Source: Variovorax sp. KBW07 (GTDB lineage Bacteria > Pseudomonadota > Gammaproteobacteria > Burkholderiales > Burkholderiaceae_C). From it: 64,000 nucleotides of DNA. Positions 16,932-25,625 of this stretch are shown here, piece after piece. The stretch is from the NCBI RefSeq assembly GCF_003852515.1, contig NZ_QAJK01000037.1:1-64000 (forward strand). Reading direction: 5' to 3'. Within the stretch, counting starts at the first letter, position 1. The number at the start of each line of letters is the position of its first letter. The notes beneath the pieces were generated by a model that saw only the letters and a list, made by a program, of their open reading frames with translations, made no database searches and was not told the DNA's origin. Both the position numbers and the translations under genes were made by a program.

Positions 16932-18848
16932 ATGTTTGATTTCTTCCGCAAGTACAACAAGATCGTCATGATTTTCTTGTTCTTGCTGATCATTCCCTCG
17001 TTCGTGCTCTTCGGTGTCGAGCGCTACCAGGGCTCCGGCAACGACGAGAAGGTGGCCCGCGTCGACGGCCACAACATCACGAAGCCCGAGTGGGATGCGC
17101 AGCACCGCGTCGAGACGGACCGCATCCGCCAGCAGTCGCCCAACGTCGATCCGACGGTGCTCGAATCGGACGCCCTGCGCTATGCCACGCTGGAACGCAT
17201 GGTGCGCGACCGCGTGCTGGCCGCCGCCGCCGCCAAGGCGAACATGACGGTGTCCGAAGAGCGCCTGTCGCGCATCTTTGCGCAAGACACGGGCCTGGCC
17301 GCTTTCCGCACGCCCGATGGCAAGTTCGACCGCGAGAGCTTCCAGCGTGTGACCGGCCGCACCCCCGAGCAGTACGAAGCGGGCGTGCGCTCCGAGATGG
17401 CAACGCAGCAGGTGCTGCTGGGCGTCTCGGGCACGACCTTCACGCCGCCGGCACTGGCCGCCACCACGATCAACGCCTTTTACGACACGCGCCAGATCCA
17501 GGTGGCCCGCTTCAGCCCCGACAGCTTCGCGTCGAAGGTGACCGTGAGCGACGCCGACATCGAGGCCTACTACAAGGCCCACACGGCGCAGTTCCAGGCG
17601 CCGGAGCAGGCGAGCATCGAATACCTGGTGCTCGACCTTGAAACGGCCAAGAAGAACATCGTCGTCAACGACGCCGACCTGAAGACCTACTACGAAGAGA
17701 ACAAGGCGAGCTTCGGCACGAAGGAAGAACGCCGCGCAAGCCACATCCTGATCACCGCGCCGAGCACCATGTCTTCGGGCGACCGCGAAAAGGCCAAGGC
17801 CAAGGCGGAGCAACTGCTGGCCGAGGTGAAGAAGGCGCCGAACACCTTCGCCGACGTGGCGCGCAAGAATTCGCAAGACCCCGGCTCGGCCGAGAAGGGC
17901 GGCGACCTCGATTTCGTCACGCGCGGCGCGATGGTCAAGCCTTTCGAAGACGCGATGTTCGCGCTCAAGAAGGGCGACATCAGCGGCATCGTCGAAACCG
18001 AATTCGGCTACCACATCATTCAACTGACCGACATCAAGCCGGCCGTGGTGCCGCCTTTCGAACAGGTGCGTACCACCCTCGAAAATCAATACCGCGCCCA
18101 GCGGGCCACGCAGGAATTCGCGAAGGCCGCCGAGACGTTCACCGACGCGGTCTACCAGACGCCCGACAGCCTCAAGCCCGCTGCCGAGAAGCTCAAGCTC
18201 ACGATCCAGACGGCCAACAATGTGGGGCGCACGCCCGTGCCCGGCGCCACTGGTCCGCTGGCCAGCCGCAACTTCCTGAGCGCGCTGTTCGCGGCCGATT
18301 CGCTGGACCGCAAGCAGAACACCGAAGCCATCGAAGTCGGTTCCAGCCAGCTGGCATCGGGCCGCGTGACGCAGTACACGGCGGCGCACCCGGTGCCGTT
18401 GGCCGAAGTCAAGGAGCGCATTCGCGCGCAGCTCGTGAACGAGCGCGCCGCGGTGCTCGCAAAGACCGAAGGCGAAGCCAAGCTCGCGGCATGGACCGCC
18501 AAGGCCGACGGTGCCACCTTCGCTGCGCCGGTCACGGTGTCGCGCCGCGAAGCGCAGTCCCAGCCGCTGCCGGTGATCGACGCCGCGTTGCGTGCCGACG
18601 CCGCCAAGCTGCCCGTGCTGGTGGGCGTGGACCTCGGTGCGCAAGGCTATGCCGTGGTGCGCGTGCTCAAGGTGGTTCCGCGCACGCCGCCGACCCCTGA
18701 ACTCGCGCAGCAGGAAAACGCGCAGGTCGGCCAGTCCGTGGCCGCTGCCGAAGATGCCGCTTACTACACCATGCTGAAGGATCGCTTCAAGGCCGAGATC
18801 CTTGTGCCGAAGCCGGCGGACACGCTGCCTGGTGCGGCAGGTCGCTGA
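16932..18848 (+). CDS. ppiD: Peptidyl-prolyl isomerase PpiD
   Basis: 638-aa periplasmic folding chaperone anchored by one N-terminal helix (NKIVMIFLFLLIIPSFVLFG, residues about 10-30). A SurA-like N domain follows, then a parvulin domain at about 265-365 (RRASHILITAP, GSAEKGGDLDFVTRGAMVKP, FGYHIIQL). It binds outer-membrane proteins leaving the Sec translocon. Start MFDFFRKYNK is the family norm. It is closed by its own terminator. Confidence 0.96.
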   Translation: MFDFFRKYNKIVMIFLFLLIIPSFVLFGVERYQGSGNDEKVARVDGHNITKPEWDAQHRVETDRIRQQSPNVDPTVLESDALRYATLERMVRDRVLAAAAAKANMTVSEERLSRIFAQDTGLAAFRTPDGKFDRESFQRVTGRTPEQYEAGVRSEMATQQVLLGVSGTTFTPPALAATTINAFYDTRQIQVARFSPDSFASKVTVSDADIEAYYKAHTAQFQAPEQASIEYLVLDLETAKKNIVVNDADLKTYYEENKASFGTKEERRASHILITAPSTMSSGDREKAKAKAEQLLAEVKKAPNTFADVARKNSQDPGSAEKGGDLDFVTRGAMVKPFEDAMFALKKGDISGIVETEFGYHIIQLTDIKPAVVPPFEQVRTTLENQYRAQRATQEFAKAAETFTDAVYQTPDSLKPAAEKLKLTIQTANNVGRTPVPGATGPLASRNFLSALFAADSLDRKQNTEAIEVGSSQLASGRVTQYTAAHPVPLAEVKERIRAQLVNERAAVLAKTEGEAKLAAWTAKADGATFAAPVTVSRREAQSQPLPVIDAALRADAAKLPVLVGVDLGAQGYAVVRVLKVVPRTPPTPELAQQENAQVGQSVAAAEDAAYYTMLKDRFKAEILVPKPADTLPGAAGR

Positions 18849-18887
18849 TCAGTTGGCAAACAGATAGAAGGCTTCTCGCAAGCCAAC

Positions 18888-18920
18888 GAAAAAGCCCGAG
18901 CCGATGGTTCGGGCTTTTTC
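18888..18920 (+). terminator. Terminator of ppiD
   Basis: Stem AAAAGCCCGA / TCGGGCTTTT with a T run, 40 bases after the ppiD stop. Confidence 0.9.
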
Positions 18921-18995
18921 GTTTCAGGGGCCGGTTGATCGAACTGGTCGCACGAGGGACAAGCGGCGCCTGCGCTTCTTGCCAGAATCCCGGAC

Positions 18996-19670
18996 ATGGG
19001 AACCCTCTACCTCGTGCGCCACGGGCAGGCCAGTTTTGGTGCTGCCGACTATGACAACCTGAGCGAACTCGGACACCGGCAGTCTGTTCGCCTGGGTGAA
19101 TACTGGCGTGAGCGCGGCATGGTGTTCGATGCCGTCATCACTGGCACCCTGAAGCGCCATCGCCAGACATGGGAGGGCATTGCAAAGGGCCTGGGGCTCG
19201 AGCGCGACGACGTGCTGCCGTGGCCCGGCCTCAACGAATACGACAGCGAAGCGGTGATCGCCACGATCCACCAGGGCAAGCTCGAGAAGCCCGATTCACC
19301 GGAGATGTACCGCCATCATTTCCGCCTGCTGCGCGAAGGACTGGGTGCCTGGATGCAGGGCAAGACGCAGCCAGTCGGAATGCCCAGCTACGTCGATTTT
19401 CTGGCGGGCGTGACGACGGCGCTTGACCACGTGCGCGACCGGCATCACGGCGCGAAGGTGCTGGTGGTGTCGAGCGGCGGCCCCATCAGCACGGCGGTCG
19501 GCCACGTGCTGGGAACGAGTGCGGAGACGACGATCGAGCTCAACCTGCGCATCCGCAACACGTCGGTGACGGAATTTGCCTTCACGCCCAAGCGGCACAT
19601 GCTGGTGACCTACAACACCTTGCCGCACCTGGACGGTCCGGCCTATGAAGACTGGGTCACCTATTCCTGA
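18996..19670 (+). CDS. Histidine phosphatase family protein
   Basis: 224-aa member of the phosphoglycerate-mutase-like (2H) superfamily. LVRHGQASF at residues 6-14 holds the phosphorylated histidine, and VISTAVGHV-like VVSSGGPIS replaces the second conserved block. No signal peptide, so it acts in the cytoplasm. The actual substrate is unknown; members range from sugar phosphatases to protein phosphatases. Stands alone between two terminators or convergent ends. Confidence 0.88.
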   Translation: MGTLYLVRHGQASFGAADYDNLSELGHRQSVRLGEYWRERGMVFDAVITGTLKRHRQTWEGIAKGLGLERDDVLPWPGLNEYDSEAVIATIHQGKLEKPDSPEMYRHHFRLLREGLGAWMQGKTQPVGMPSYVDFLAGVTTALDHVRDRHHGAKVLVVSSGGPISTAVGHVLGTSAETTIELNLRIRNTSVTEFAFTPKRHMLVTYNTLPHLDGPAYEDWVTYS

Positions 19671-19733
19671 GGAATGGGCGCGTGCTGACGCGCCGAGGCA
19701 CTGACTGGCAACGCGATTGCAGCGCCGCGGCGG

Positions 19734-20066
19734 CTAGGCCTGCCAGACGCCGTAGCCTGCCTTGCGCAATGCGATGCCAAGGTCGACCTCCATCAGGCGG
19801 GCGTCGTCATAAGGCATGGGGTTGTAGCGTTCGTAGAGGGCGGGCAGCAATCGCAAGCCGAATTCCTGCACGAAGCTGTTGGCCTGGATTCCGGCCTTGT
19901 GCTTGTCGAAGCGGATGTCGGGGTCCAGCCCGGTCATGCCCACATAGACGAAGGGCTTGCCGAGCTGGTAGTCGGGATTGGCGCGCCTGAAGCGGCTGCT
20001 GTTCCACACGCGATCGTCGAGCTCGACCACGTAGACGTGGTGCCTGGCGCGTGGCTTGCGGGGCAT
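19734..20066 (-). CDS. Small protein with GIY-YIG-like motif
   Basis: 110-aa protein of unknown function. HVYVVELDD near the N terminus and KPFVYVGMTGLDPDIRFDKH at residues 37-56 follow the GIY-YIG nuclease pattern (two aromatic-containing strands, then a Gly and an Arg-x4-His helix), but the rest of the domain is short and the conserved late Glu is uncertain (ARLMEVDLG near residue 92 may supply it). Start at 20066 or 24 bases earlier at 20090. It lies downstream of the YeaQ-like gene on the same strand. A nuclease role is inference. Confidence 0.65.
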   Translation of the reverse strand: MPRKPRARHHVYVVELDDRVWNSSRFRRANPDYQLGKPFVYVGMTGLDPDIRFDKHKAGIQANSFVQEFGLRLLPALYERYNPMPYDDARLMEVDLGIALRKAGYGVWQA

Positions 20067-20095
20067 GGTTTGGCGGCCTTGCGGCCGCATGGGTA

Positions 20096-20344
20096 TCAGC
20101 TCTTGCGCTTGATCAGGCCGTAGAGGATCAGCAGCACGATGGCGCCCAGCACCGAAGCAATGAAGCCCGCACCCTGGCCGGCGCTGTACCAGCCCAGTGC
20201 CTGGCCGGCGTAGGTCACGATCAGCGAGCCTGCGATGCCGATCACGGTGGTCACGATGAAGCCTGCGGAATCGTCGCCCGGCTTGACGGCGCGTGCCACC
20301 AGACCCACGACGAAACCGATCAGAATAGTCCAGACGATGCTCAT
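20096..20344 (-). CDS. GlsB/YeaQ/YmgE-family small membrane protein
   Basis: 82-aa protein with three hydrophobic segments and glycine-rich helices (MSIVWTILIGFVVGLVARAV, then GFIVTTVIGIAGS, then GFIASVLGAIVLLILYGLI). This is the transglycosylase-associated / YeaQ family, often induced by general stress. The AAATTCCTTTGGT region upstream holds AAGGAA for ribosome binding. Its function in the membrane is not established. Confidence 0.9.
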   Translation of the reverse strand: MSIVWTILIGFVVGLVARAVKPGDDSAGFIVTTVIGIAGSLIVTYAGQALGWYSAGQGAGFIASVLGAIVLLILYGLIKRKS

Positions 20345-20545
20345 GAAGAAATTCCTTTGGTGAGGTGGAAGTGGCAAAAAGCCGTGCCCGTCCGCACGGG
20401 TCGCGGCCATGATAGCGGAGCCTTGTAGACGCAGGCATCGACGATGCAGATCGAAGATGCGAGCGAGAATTTTTGCCCGGCGCCGTGACGAAGAGGGCGC
20501 GTGGCGTCCTACAAGATGGCGTGCGGCGGGCGGGTATACCGGCGC

Positions 20546-21178
20546 ATGCTGGAAAAATTGCCTGAAGTCATCGGTCACGCACTGCAGGGTGTGCGGGCCG
20601 GCCTGGACCACATCGTTTTCAACACCCTGGGCATGCGGCAAGGCATGGCCTCCGTCACGCTCACCAGCGTCGCCTTTGCAGACCATGCACCGATGCCGGC
20701 GCGCTACACGGCCGATGGCGAAGGCCTCTCGCCGCCATTGCAGTGGACCGGGTTGCCGGCCGGCACGGCGTCGTTGCTGCTGATCGTCGAAGACGCCGAC
20801 TCGCCAACGCCGAATCCGCTGGTACATGCCATCGTGGTGGGCCTGGACGCACAGAGCGGCTTCTTGGCCGAGGCGGCCATTCCAAGCCAGGACAGTGAAG
20901 GCATCGGCCTGCACGTCGGGCGCAACTCGGCTTTGCAGGCGGCCTGGTTGCCGCCCGATCCGCCGCCGGGCCATGGAACGCACCGCTACGCATTCCAGCT
21001 GTTCGCGCTCGGCAGCATTCCGGAGTTTTCCGAAACGCCCGGCCGCGACGAGATCTTCGAGGCACTGGGTGAACACGCCATCGCCAGCGGGCTGCTGATC
21101 GGAACCTGCGAAAGGGCGGACGGGTCGATCAAGCTCCAGGACGGCGTGGCTCCAACCGGTCCGTTGGTGGCAGGCTGA
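20546..21178 (+). CDS. YbhB/YbcL-family (PEBP, Raf-kinase-inhibitor-like) protein
   Basis: 210-aa phosphatidylethanolamine-binding-like protein. Residues about 35-200 hold the fold: YTADGEGLSPPLQWTGLP, LLIVEDADSP and the ligand-pocket strand, ending with PPGHGTHRYAFQLFAL. An N-terminal 30-residue extension with no signal peptide precedes it. Start 20546 (MLEKLPEVIG) is preferred over an upstream in-frame ATG. The role of bacterial PEBP proteins is largely unknown. Confidence 0.88.
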   Translation: MLEKLPEVIGHALQGVRAGLDHIVFNTLGMRQGMASVTLTSVAFADHAPMPARYTADGEGLSPPLQWTGLPAGTASLLLIVEDADSPTPNPLVHAIVVGLDAQSGFLAEAAIPSQDSEGIGLHVGRNSALQAAWLPPDPPPGHGTHRYAFQLFALGSIPEFSETPGRDEIFEALGEHAIASGLLIGTCERADGSIKLQDGVAPTGPLVAG

Positions 21179-21261
21179 TAAAGAAAATGTGGCTTTCAGG
21201 CCCCGCGATGGATTGCAATCGTCAAAAGCGCGATTTTTGACGCTACAATCGTGGGCTCTGC

Positions 21262-21338
21262 GGTGGCTGTAGCTCAGCTGGTAGAGTCCCAGATTGTGAT
21301 TCTGGTCGTCGTGGGTTCGAGTCCCATCAGCCACCCCA
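21262..21338 (+). tRNA. tRNA-His (anticodon GTG)
   Basis: Acceptor GTGGCTG (21263-21269) pairs with CAGCCAC (21328-21334); the extra G at 21262 opposite C at 21335 is the tRNA-His identity base pair. The anticodon loop TTGTGAT carries GTG at 21296-21298, the T arm is intact, and CCA is encoded. TACAAT at 21244-21249 is a plausible -10. Confidence 0.97.
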
Positions 21339-21554
21339 AAATATCTCCTTTGCGCTATTGCTCAATAGCATTCAAAGGATTACACCGCCGGGCCAGTCCC
21401 GGCGTTGTCATTTCCGGCCACCGCTTTTTGCCCGTGCGCCGCGTCTTCTCTTCCCCTTCACGCCGCTCTATATAAATGCCCAAACTGGTGCGCTTTGCGT
21501 TGCGTGCTGTTGCATTAATCCAATGAACATCCGTTTTTTCTCTGGGTGACGTGC

Positions 21555-21582
21555 TTGTGGCAAATGTAAACTGAATTAAAAT
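21555..21582 (+). promoter_or_regulatory. Probable promoter of the H-NS-family gene
   Basis: TTGTGG (21555-21560), 16 bases, TAAAAT (21577-21582), about 30 bases before the start codon, in an AT-rich gap of 273 bases. That gap otherwise shows only the short inverted repeat GCTATTG-CT-CAATAGC at 21354-21369. Confidence 0.45.
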
Positions 21583-21612
21583 CCGCTCGTTTTCAATTTC
21601 TGGAGTCCAACA

Positions 21613-21957
21613 ATGGCTTCGACCCTCGCCGATATCAATTCCCAGATCAAGAAGCACGATGAGCAGATCGCGCAATTGCGCAAGCAGGCTGAAGACCTGC
21701 GCAACCATGAACGCGCGGGCGTGATCGAAGAGTTGCGCAAGAAGATCGCCGAATTCGGTCTGACGGCTTCCGATCTGAAACTCACCGGCCGCGCAGGCGC
21801 CGTGAAACGCAGTGCTGGCGCCGCGCCGGTCAAGGCAGCGCCCAAGTACCGCGGCCCGACGGGCGAAACCTGGTCGGGTGGCCGTGGCCGCAAGCCGCGC
21901 TGGGTGACCGAAGCGCTGGCAGCAGGCAAGTCGCTTTCCGATTACGAGATCAAGTAA
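21613..21957 (+). CDS. H-NS-family nucleoid-associated protein
   Basis: 114-aa xenogeneic-silencer-type protein. Residues 1-60 form a charged coiled coil for oligomerisation (IKKHDEQIAQLRKQAEDLRN). The C terminus carries the DNA-binding motif ETWSGGRGRKPRWV, the betaproteobacterial form of the H-NS AT-hook-like loop, after an Ala/Pro linker. TGGAG lies nine bases before the ATG. A bidirectional terminator follows. Confidence 0.93.
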   Translation: MASTLADINSQIKKHDEQIAQLRKQAEDLRNHERAGVIEELRKKIAEFGLTASDLKLTGRAGAVKRSAGAAPVKAAPKYRGPTGETWSGGRGRKPRWVTEALAAGKSLSDYEIK

Positions 21958-22003
21958 GAAGAAGCAAGTCAGTGCCTCGAACAGAACAGGGCTCAAGCCC
22001 AAT

Positions 22004-22031
22004 AAAAAAGCCCGCGCATGCGGGCTTTTTT
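22004..22031. terminator. Bidirectional terminator
   Basis: Perfect stem AAAAAAGCCCGC / GCGGGCTTTTTT around GCAT, with T runs in both directions; serves the H-NS-family gene and the oppositely oriented oxidoreductase. Confidence 0.92.
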
Positions 22032-22055
22032 ATTGGGCGATGAGGCGCGGCGCGC

Positions 22056-23042
22056 TCAGTTCACCATGACGAGTTTTCCTTTGACGCCGCGCGAACCCAT
22101 GTGGGCATACGCGGCTTTCAATTCGGCCATCGGCATGGTGCTGTCGATCACCGGCTTGATCTTTCCCTGGCCGTACCACTGGGCCAATTCGGCCATCATC
22201 TGTGCATTGGCCTTGGGTTCACGCTTGGCGAAATCGCCCCAGAACACGCCGACCAGCGACGCGCCTTTCAGCAGCGTCAGATTCAATGGAAGCGATGGAA
22301 TCGGGCCCGACGCAAAACCCACCACCAAATAGCGACCACGCCAGCCAATGGAGCGAAAAGCCGGCTCGGCGAAATCTCCGCCGACGGGGTCGTAAATCAC
22401 ATCCGGGCCCTTGCCATCGGTCGCGGCTTTGATCGCATCGCGGAAACCATTGGGCAGCGCGTGTGTCGTGTAGTTGATGGTGGCGTCGGCGCCAATGGAG
22501 CGGCAGAGTTCACATTTGTCATCGGTGGAGGCTGCCGCAATGACCTTGGCGCCCGCCGCCTTGGCGATCTGGATGGCTGCGGTGCCCACGCCGCCGGCCG
22601 CGCCGAGCACCAGCACGGTTTCCCCGGCCTTGAGCTGGGCGCGGTCCATCAGCGCGTGCCATGAGGTGGCATAAATCATGATGAATGCCGCCGCATCGAC
22701 GTGGCCGAAGCCTTCGGGCAGCGGCATGCATAGCGCGGCGGGCGCCAGCGTATGGGTGCCGAAGCCGCCGGTGCCCGACAGGCAGGCGACGTTCTGCCCG
22801 ACCTTCAGGTGCGTGACGCCTTCACCGACAGCCTGCACGACGCCTGCATATTCCGACCCCGGCACGAAGGGCAGGGGCGGCTTCATCTGGTATTTGTTCT
22901 GCACGATCAGCAGATCGGGGAAATTCAGGCTGGCCGCCTTGATTTCGATCAGCACCTGGCCCGGGCCCGGGGTCGGTGTCGGCAGTTCCTTCCAGGTCAG
23001 CGCGTCGACGCCAATGGGGTTTTCGCAAAGCCATGCGTGCAT
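22056..23042 (-). CDS. NADPH:quinone oxidoreductase, zinc-less MDR family
   Basis: 328-aa medium-chain reductase of the quinone oxidoreductase (QOR) branch. GroES-like N domain (FPDLLIVQNKYQMKPPLPFV, PGSEYAGVV), then the Rossmann motif VLVLGAAGGVGTAAIQIAKA. The catalytic zinc ligands of alcohol dehydrogenases are absent, as expected for QOR. The ATG at 23042 is preceded by GGAGACCC. Likely reduces quinones or enones with NADPH; physiological substrate unknown. Confidence 0.9.
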   Translation of the reverse strand: MHAWLCENPIGVDALTWKELPTPTPGPGQVLIEIKAASLNFPDLLIVQNKYQMKPPLPFVPGSEYAGVVQAVGEGVTHLKVGQNVACLSGTGGFGTHTLAPAALCMPLPEGFGHVDAAAFIMIYATSWHALMDRAQLKAGETVLVLGAAGGVGTAAIQIAKAAGAKVIAAASTDDKCELCRSIGADATINYTTHALPNGFRDAIKAATDGKGPDVIYDPVGGDFAEPAFRSIGWRGRYLVVGFASGPIPSLPLNLTLLKGASLVGVFWGDFAKREPKANAQMMAELAQWYGQGKIKPVIDSTMPMAELKAAYAHMGSRGVKGKLVMVN

Positions 23043-23170
23043 GCTCGGGTCTCCTTCGGGTGGGTAATGTTGGGGCAATGACTGCGGGCGATGATAGGGG
23101 CCGCGGCGGGGTGTCCTTGTCCCTGCTGCGACGCACCCGACGCCTACAATCCGGTGCATCCAGAGGCACC

Positions 23171-23929
23171 ATGAAGATACTTATTTCCAATGACGATGGC
23201 TTTCAGGCGCCTGGCATCGTCGCACTGTACGAAGCGCTCAAGGACATCGCCGATGTCGAGGTGGTCGCACCCGAGCACAACAACAGCGCCAAGTCGAATG
23301 CACTGACGCTGGCCGCGCCGCTTTACGTGCGCGAGGCGCACAACGGATTTCGCTATGTGACCGGCACGCCGGCCGATTGCGTGCACATCGCGCTCAAGGG
23401 CCTGCTCGACTACCGGCCCGACCTGGTGGTTTCCGGCATCAACAACGGCGCCAACATGGGCGACGACACCATCTATTCGGGCACGGTCGGCGCGGCAATG
23501 GAAGCCTACCTGTTCGGTATTCCCGCCATCGCGTTCTCGCAGATCGAGAAAGGCTGGGCGCATGTCGATGCGGCGGGTCAGGTCGCTCGGCGGCTGGTGC
23601 AGCAGATCGAGCGCGAGCGCATGCTCGGCGGCCCGGCGTTCCTGCTCAATGTGAATGTGCCGAACCGGCCTTTCGAGGAGCTGAAGCCCGTCAAGGTCTG
23701 CAGGCTCGGCCGCCGCCACGCCGCGGAAAAAGTGATCACCCAGGACAGCCCACGTGGCGAGACCATGTACTGGATCGCAGGCGCCGGCAGTGCCAAGGAC
23801 AGCGGCGAAGGCACCGACTTTCATGCCACCTCGGCCGGCCACATCGCCTTGACGCCGTTGCAGATCGACCTGACCGACCACGCCAACCTGGGGCAATGGC
23901 GCGAGACGGTGGCCCGTCTCGGCAGCTGA
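23171..23929 (+). CDS. surE: 5'/3'-nucleotidase SurE
   Basis: 252-aa stationary-phase survival phosphatase acting on nucleoside monophosphates. MKILISNDDGFQAPGI carries the metal-binding Asp pair, and SGINNGANMGDDTIYSGTV the active-site loop. First gene of the conserved surE-pcm-nlpD-rpoS operon, one base before pcm. Confidence 0.97.
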   Translation: MKILISNDDGFQAPGIVALYEALKDIADVEVVAPEHNNSAKSNALTLAAPLYVREAHNGFRYVTGTPADCVHIALKGLLDYRPDLVVSGINNGANMGDDTIYSGTVGAAMEAYLFGIPAIAFSQIEKGWAHVDAAGQVARRLVQQIERERMLGGPAFLLNVNVPNRPFEELKPVKVCRLGRRHAAEKVITQDSPRGETMYWIAGAGSAKDSGEGTDFHATSAGHIALTPLQIDLTDHANLGQWRETVARLGS

Positions 23930-23930
23930 C

Positions 23931-24704
23931 ATGGCCACGCAACGGCCCAGTTTCCCGGTTCGCCTGACCCCCACCGCTTCGGCCGCCACGCGCGGGCGCA
24001 TGCCTGCCGCGCCGGTCAAGCCCATGGTACCGACAACGCCGTCGATGGCGTCCGACGCCGTGCGTGCGCGCATGGTGCAAAGGCTTGCCGCCCAGGGCAT
24101 TTCCGATCCGCGCGTGCTGCGCGCCATGGGCACGGTGGAGCGGCACCGCTTTGTCGACAGCGCGCTGGTCAACCAGGCGTACGAAGATACGAGCCTGCCT
24201 ATCGGCCTGGGGCAGACCATTTCCAAGCCCAATGTGGTGGCTCGCATGATCGAGCTGCTGCTGGGGGCCCCCGCGCTGGCTGGAAAGCCGCAAGATCGCC
24301 TGGGCCGCGTGCTCGAAATCGGCACCGGTTGCGGGTACCAGGCGGCCGTGCTCAACCACGTGGCCGCCGAGGTCTACAGCATCGAGCGACTGCGGGGCCT
24401 GCACGAGCGGGCCCGCGCCAACCTGCGGCATTTCCGCCTGACCACGGTCCACCTGATGCTGGGCGACGGCATGGTCGGCTATGCCAAGGGCGCGCCCTAT
24501 GCCGGCATCATTGCCGCGGCGGGCGGCGAGGCCGTGCCGGAGGCCTGGATCGAACAGCTTGCCGTGGGCGGGCGCATCGTGGCGCCGACCCAGTCCGCGA
24601 GCGGTGGCCAAGCCCTTGTCGTCATCGACAAGACCCCCCGGGGACTGGAGCGGCTCATTCTTGAGGCGGTCCACTTTGTCCCCCTAAAATCAGGCATCGC
24701 TTGA
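23931..24704 (+). CDS. pcm: Protein-L-isoaspartate O-methyltransferase
   Basis: 257-aa SAM-dependent repair enzyme for isoaspartyl damage in old proteins. Residues 1-45 are a variable basic tail not seen in the E. coli enzyme. Then come the RHRFVD and SLPIGLGQTISKP blocks and the SAM site VLEIGTGCGYQAAVL, with GDGM later. Starts one base after the surE stop, so translation is coupled. nlpD and rpoS follow. Confidence 0.96.
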   Translation: MATQRPSFPVRLTPTASAATRGRMPAAPVKPMVPTTPSMASDAVRARMVQRLAAQGISDPRVLRAMGTVERHRFVDSALVNQAYEDTSLPIGLGQTISKPNVVARMIELLLGAPALAGKPQDRLGRVLEIGTGCGYQAAVLNHVAAEVYSIERLRGLHERARANLRHFRLTTVHLMLGDGMVGYAKGAPYAGIIAAAGGEAVPEAWIEQLAVGGRIVAPTQSASGGQALVVIDKTPRGLERLILEAVHFVPLKSGIA

Positions 24705-24715
24705 AGGAATAACAA

Positions 24716-25621
24716 ATGCAGGGTTTTGGCAATCGGAGTTGGTTCGCTGGCGTCACGTTGGCCGTTGTGCTCGTGATCGCAGGCTGTGCCGCACCGCGTG
24801 GGCCGGCGCCAGTCGAGGACCGCGGCACCATGACGCGCGCTCCTGGCGCAACGGTGCCTGGTGGCCCACCCATCACCACCGACGCCAACGGCAAGCCGCT
24901 CGCCGGTATCGAGAACTACGGCAAGCCCGGCTACTACGCCGTGCGCCCCGGCGACACGATCCGCCGCATCGGCAACGAGACGGGGCAGCGCTGGCAAGAC
25001 ATCGTTCGCTGGAACAACATCGACAACCCGGACCTGATCGAAGTCGGCCAGGTGTTGCGCGTGATTCCGCCGACGGGTTCCGCAACGGTGGTCGCCACGG
25101 CGCCCGCAACGTCGTCGCCCGAAGCAGTCACGAAGCCCGTGGCGCCGCAGCCGGCCGTGGTGCCCACCACGCCCTCCAGCGGTGCGAGCAAGCCACCGGC
25201 GCCGGTCACGGCTTCTCCGGCGGGTCCGGGCAGCGGCGGCAATTCGGGTGATGAAGACCTCGGCTGGATCTGGCCCGCCAGCGGCTCGCTGATCGCGGGC
25301 TTCGACGAAGCCAAGAACAAGGGCTACGACATCAGCGGCAAGGCGGGCGACCCGGTGCTGGCCGCCGCCGATGGCCGCGTGGTGTATGCCGGTGCCGGCC
25401 TGCGCGGCTATGGCAACCTGATCATCCTGAAGCACAACAACACCTATCTCACGGCCTATGCGCACAACCAGGCGCTGCTCGTGAAGGAAGACCAGTCGGT
25501 TCAGAAGGGCCAGAAGATCGCCGAAATGGGCAACAGCGACGCCGACCGCGTGAAGCTGCACTTCGAGATCCGCCGCCAGGGCAAGCCCGTCGATCCTTCG
25601 CGCTACCTGCCCGGCCGGTGA
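24716..25621 (+). CDS. nlpD: NlpD-type lipoprotein, LysM plus degenerate M23 domain
   Basis: 301-aa outer-membrane lipoprotein that activates a cell-division amidase. VVLVIAGC is the lipobox, Cys at about residue 23. A LysM domain ([18 protein letters not shown] to VGQVLRVIP, about 70-120) is followed by a Pro/Ala/Ser linker and an M23/LytM fold at about 185-300. Catalytic zinc ligands look lost: NKGYDIS replaces the usual His-x-Gly-x-Asp and VKLHFEIR has Lys for the first His. This degenerate state is typical of NlpD/EnvC activators. Confidence 0.93.
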   Translation: MQGFGNRSWFAGVTLAVVLVIAGCAAPRGPAPVEDRGTMTRAPGATVPGGPPITTDANGKPLAGIENYGKPGYYAVRPGDTIRRIGNETGQRWQDIVRWNNIDNPDLIEVGQVLRVIPPTGSATVVATAPATSSPEAVTKPVAPQPAVVPTTPSSGASKPPAPVTASPAGPGSGGNSGDEDLGWIWPASGSLIAGFDEAKNKGYDISGKAGDPVLAAADGRVVYAGAGLRGYGNLIILKHNNTYLTAYAHNQALLVKEDQSVQKGQKIAEMGNSDADRVKLHFEIRRQGKPVDPSRYLPGR

Positions 25622-25625
25622 TGCC

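Noticed and set aside
16926-18644. Long minus-strand frame across ppiD
   Set aside because: Repetitive Arg/Gly/His composition and no family; antisense shadow.
21354-21369. GCTATTG-CT-CAATAGC inverted repeat after tRNA-His
   Set aside because: Resembles the OxyR dyad but spacing is six rather than seven, and there is no promoter at the right distance; too short to call a repeat family.
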